The notes below the pieces were generated by a model. It was not told the DNA's origin. It did not search any database and saw only the letters and a program-made list of their open reading frames with translations. Below are positions 7,090 to 8,286 of a stretch of 8,286 nt of DNA, in pieces. How positions within the stretch are numbered: position 1 is the first letter of the stretch; each line of letters starts with the position of its first letter. A program made the translations under genes and the position numbers. This DNA comes from Spirochaetales bacterium (GTDB lineage: Bacteria; Spirochaetota; Spirochaetia; SPDA01). The stretch spans positions 1 through 8,286 of the forward strand of contig SPDA01000064.1 of assembly GCA_004525155.1 (NCBI GenBank), given 5' to 3'.

Positions 7090-8073
7090 CTACTGGATCA
7101 TTATGGTGACCTTGGATTTTTTGCGAAGTTCCGCCAGGTACTCGTTGACCGCCGCCACTACTTTTTCCTGGGAGAGGTAATCCTTCAGATCGCTTTTCAC
7201 GGACTCGAAATCGACAGAATCCGCCTGACGCCTGTCGGTAAGTTTGATGAGGTGATAGCCGAACTGGGTTTCCACAATGCCGCTGGTTTCGCCTATTGTA
7301 AGAGCAAATGCGGCTTTTTCAAACTCGGGAACCATGTCTCCGGGACCGAAGAAGTCCAGGTCACCGCCCTGATCCTTGCTTCCGTCCATGGAATATTCTT
7401 TAGCGAGGACCGCGAAATCCCCGCCGTTCTTTATTTTTGTTTCGATGGTTTTAATTTTCGCAAGGGCCTGTTTTTTTTCGTCCTCCGATGCTCCGGGAGG
7501 AACGAGAATGATGATGTGGCTTGCGCGTACCTGTTCCGGCTGGGTAAACAGCTCGGGATTGCCATTGTAATAGGTCATGGCATCATCGTCGGACACGGTT
7601 ATTGTTTTGCGGAATTTTTCGTCGAAGAACTTTTCCCTCGACTTTGTCTTTGAAATTTGATCTGTCAGGCTTTCTTCCGTAAAACCCTGTTCGGCCAGGG
7701 CTGCCGTATATTCCTCCGTGGTGGGGAACTGGGTTTTTATGTTCTGCAGTTCATTTTCCACGACGTCCTTGTCAATCCTGATTTTCGCCTTGACAATCTC
7801 CTGGTCGAGAAGTTTACGCTGGATAAGATTTTCGAGTAATTCCGTTTCAAAACCCTTTAATTCTTCATCCGATAAATTCTGCTGCTGGGTCGAGAGCTGC
7901 TGTTTGAACAGATCCATTTCCCGGCTGAACTCGTCCTTTGTTATAATATCGCCGTTGACTATGGCGGCTGCCTTGCTTTTATCCGCCTTATTCCCGTTTC
8001 CGCAGGCGGACAGGGTCGCGATAAGAATTACGGAAAGCGCAAGCAGGATCGTGCGGAATGCGTGGCTTTTCAT
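7090..8073 (-). CDS. Parvulin-type peptidyl-prolyl cis-trans isomerase lipoprotein (SurA/PrsA/PpiC family)
   Basis: The 327-residue protein is predicted to be an extracytoplasmic foldase that isomerises X-Pro bonds in exported proteins. A signal peptide ends in lipobox LSAC, with the lipidated Cys at 24. A SurA/PrsA-like N-terminal chaperone region follows (about 36-160; VNGDIITKDEF, LLENLIQRKLLDQEI). A single parvulin domain spans about 180-280 and carries VRASHIIILV (His186), FAVLAKEYSMDGSKDQGGDL, FFGPGDMVPEFEKAAF and QFGYHLIKL (His274), with the two conserved histidines intact. A Lys-rich C-terminal helix closes the protein. I start it at the ATG (8073-8071) because GAGG sits 5 nt upstream; the adjacent TTG (8076-8074) would add one residue but leaves too little spacing. 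It has one parvulin domain, as in PrsA, rather than two as in SurA. It is convergent with the PrsW gene and divergent from gltX. Confidence 0.92.
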   Translation of the reverse strand: MKSHAFRTILLALSVILIATLSACGNGNKADKSKAAAIVNGDIITKDEFSREMDLFKQQLSTQQQNLSDEELKGFETELLENLIQRKLLDQEIVKAKIRIDKDVVENELQNIKTQFPTTEEYTAALAEQGFTEESLTDQISKTKSREKFFDEKFRKTITVSDDDAMTYYNGNPELFTQPEQVRASHIIILVPPGASEDEKKQALAKIKTIETKIKNGGDFAVLAKEYSMDGSKDQGGDLDFFGPGDMVPEFEKAAFALTIGETSGIVETQFGYHLIKLTDRRQADSVDFESVKSDLKDYLSQEKVVAAVNEYLAELRKKSKVTIMIQ

Positions 8074-8101
8074 CAATACCTCGTTGGTGAATATTTTCTA
8101 T

Positions 8102-8127
8102 AGACGAATACCTTCGCCAGACGAATA
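8102..8127. repeat. Pair of 9-bp direct repeats upstream of the PPIase gene
   Basis: AGACGAATA occurs at 8102-8110 and again at 8119-8127, 17 bp apart start to start. The pair lies 29-54 bp before the PPIase ATG, where its promoter should be, and no convincing sigma70 promoter for that gene can be seen. It could be a regulator site or part of an alternative promoter. Confidence 0.35.
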
Positions 8128-8162
8128 GTGAATCACAGTATCCGAAGTCTGTAAAGACCTTA

Positions 8163-8191
8163 TTGACCCGCTCATGGAACGCCGTTATAAT
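8163..8191 (+). promoter_or_regulatory. Strong sigma70-type promoter of gltX
   Basis: TTGACC (8163-8168), exactly 17 bp, then TATAAT (8186-8191): 11 of 12 consensus bases with ideal spacing. The predicted start near 8198 gives a leader of about 27 nt containing AGGA (8213-8216), 8 nt before the gltX ATG. Confidence 0.8.
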
Positions 8192-8224
8192 TCCCCGTAA
8201 ATCAATACAGGCAGGATGCAATCC

Positions 8225-8286
8225 ATGAGTGTACGCGTACGGTATGCCCCTTCACCGACAGGGCTTCAGCATATAGGGGGGGTAAG
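8225..8286 (+). CDS. gltX: Glutamyl-tRNA synthetase, N-terminal fragment (runs off the window)
   Basis: Only the first 20 codons are present, but the stretch VRVRYAPSPTGLQHIGG is the signature start of the class I GluRS Rossmann fold, with the HIGH motif present as HIGG (residues 16-19). The enzyme charges tRNA-Glu with glutamate in the cytoplasm. The ATG at 8225 has AGGA 8 nt upstream; an in-frame ATG at 8216 would add three residues but overlaps that ribosome site. The RYAPSPTGLQHIGG form resembles spirochaete GltX proteins from memory and is the best lineage clue in the window. Confidence 0.93.
   Translation, partial: MSVRVRYAPSPTGLQHIGGV

Noticed and set aside
7252..7653. 133-codon plus-strand frame opposite the PPIase gene
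   Set aside because: Antisense to the parvulin domain, which is plainly coding on the minus strand.
8216..8224. Earlier in-frame ATG for gltX
   Set aside because: It overlaps the AGGA ribosome site that serves the ATG at 8225, and the family normally begins close to the VRVRYAPSPTG stretch.

Overview
The window (8,286 bp, moderately GC-rich, densely coded on both strands) looks like ordinary bacterial chromosome from a free-living, probably respiring, bacterium. The best lineage hint is the first 20 residues of glutamyl-tRNA synthetase at the right edge, whose RYAPSPTGLQHIGG stretch resembles spirochaete GltX from memory. The two c-type haem proteins and the two lipoproteins with relaxed lipoboxes are compatible with a spirochaete but do not prove it. 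I see no IS element, CRISPR array, rRNA, tRNA or integrase.

Layout, left to right: (i) the 3' end of a LiaF-like 'toastrack' protein (2-403, +), followed after 44 bp by an iron-type alcohol dehydrogenase of the Gln-substituted subfamily (448-1623, +). (ii) A complete clpB disaggregase on the minus strand (1620-4211), whose stop codon overlaps that of the dehydrogenase. (iii) A 170-bp divergent control region (4212-4381) with a sigma70-like promoter in each direction. (iv) A compact plus-strand unit of three genes (4382-7046): a membrane adenylate cyclase with an extracytoplasmic CxxCH haem sensor domain, a cytochrome P460-like haem c lipoprotein that overlaps it by 11 bp, and a PrsW-family intramembrane protease 12 bp further on. 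(v) A convergent parvulin-type peptidyl-prolyl isomerase lipoprotein (7090-8073, -). (vi) A 151-bp divergent region with a near-consensus promoter, then the start of gltX (8225-8286, +).

The most interesting unit is the three-gene operon. One protein should carry covalent haem outside the membrane and make cAMP inside; the next is a surface or periplasmic haem c lipoprotein of the P460 fold, a fold known for NO and hydroxylamine chemistry. The overlap and the shared haem chemistry suggest that the lipoprotein feeds, tunes or protects the haem-sensing cyclase, giving an extracytoplasmic redox or gas signal read out as cAMP. This is inference. The cyclase promoter also lies so close to its ATG, with no Shine-Dalgarno, that the mRNA may be leaderless. 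ClpB and the PPIase lipoprotein are protein-quality-control genes and are not obviously part of this system.
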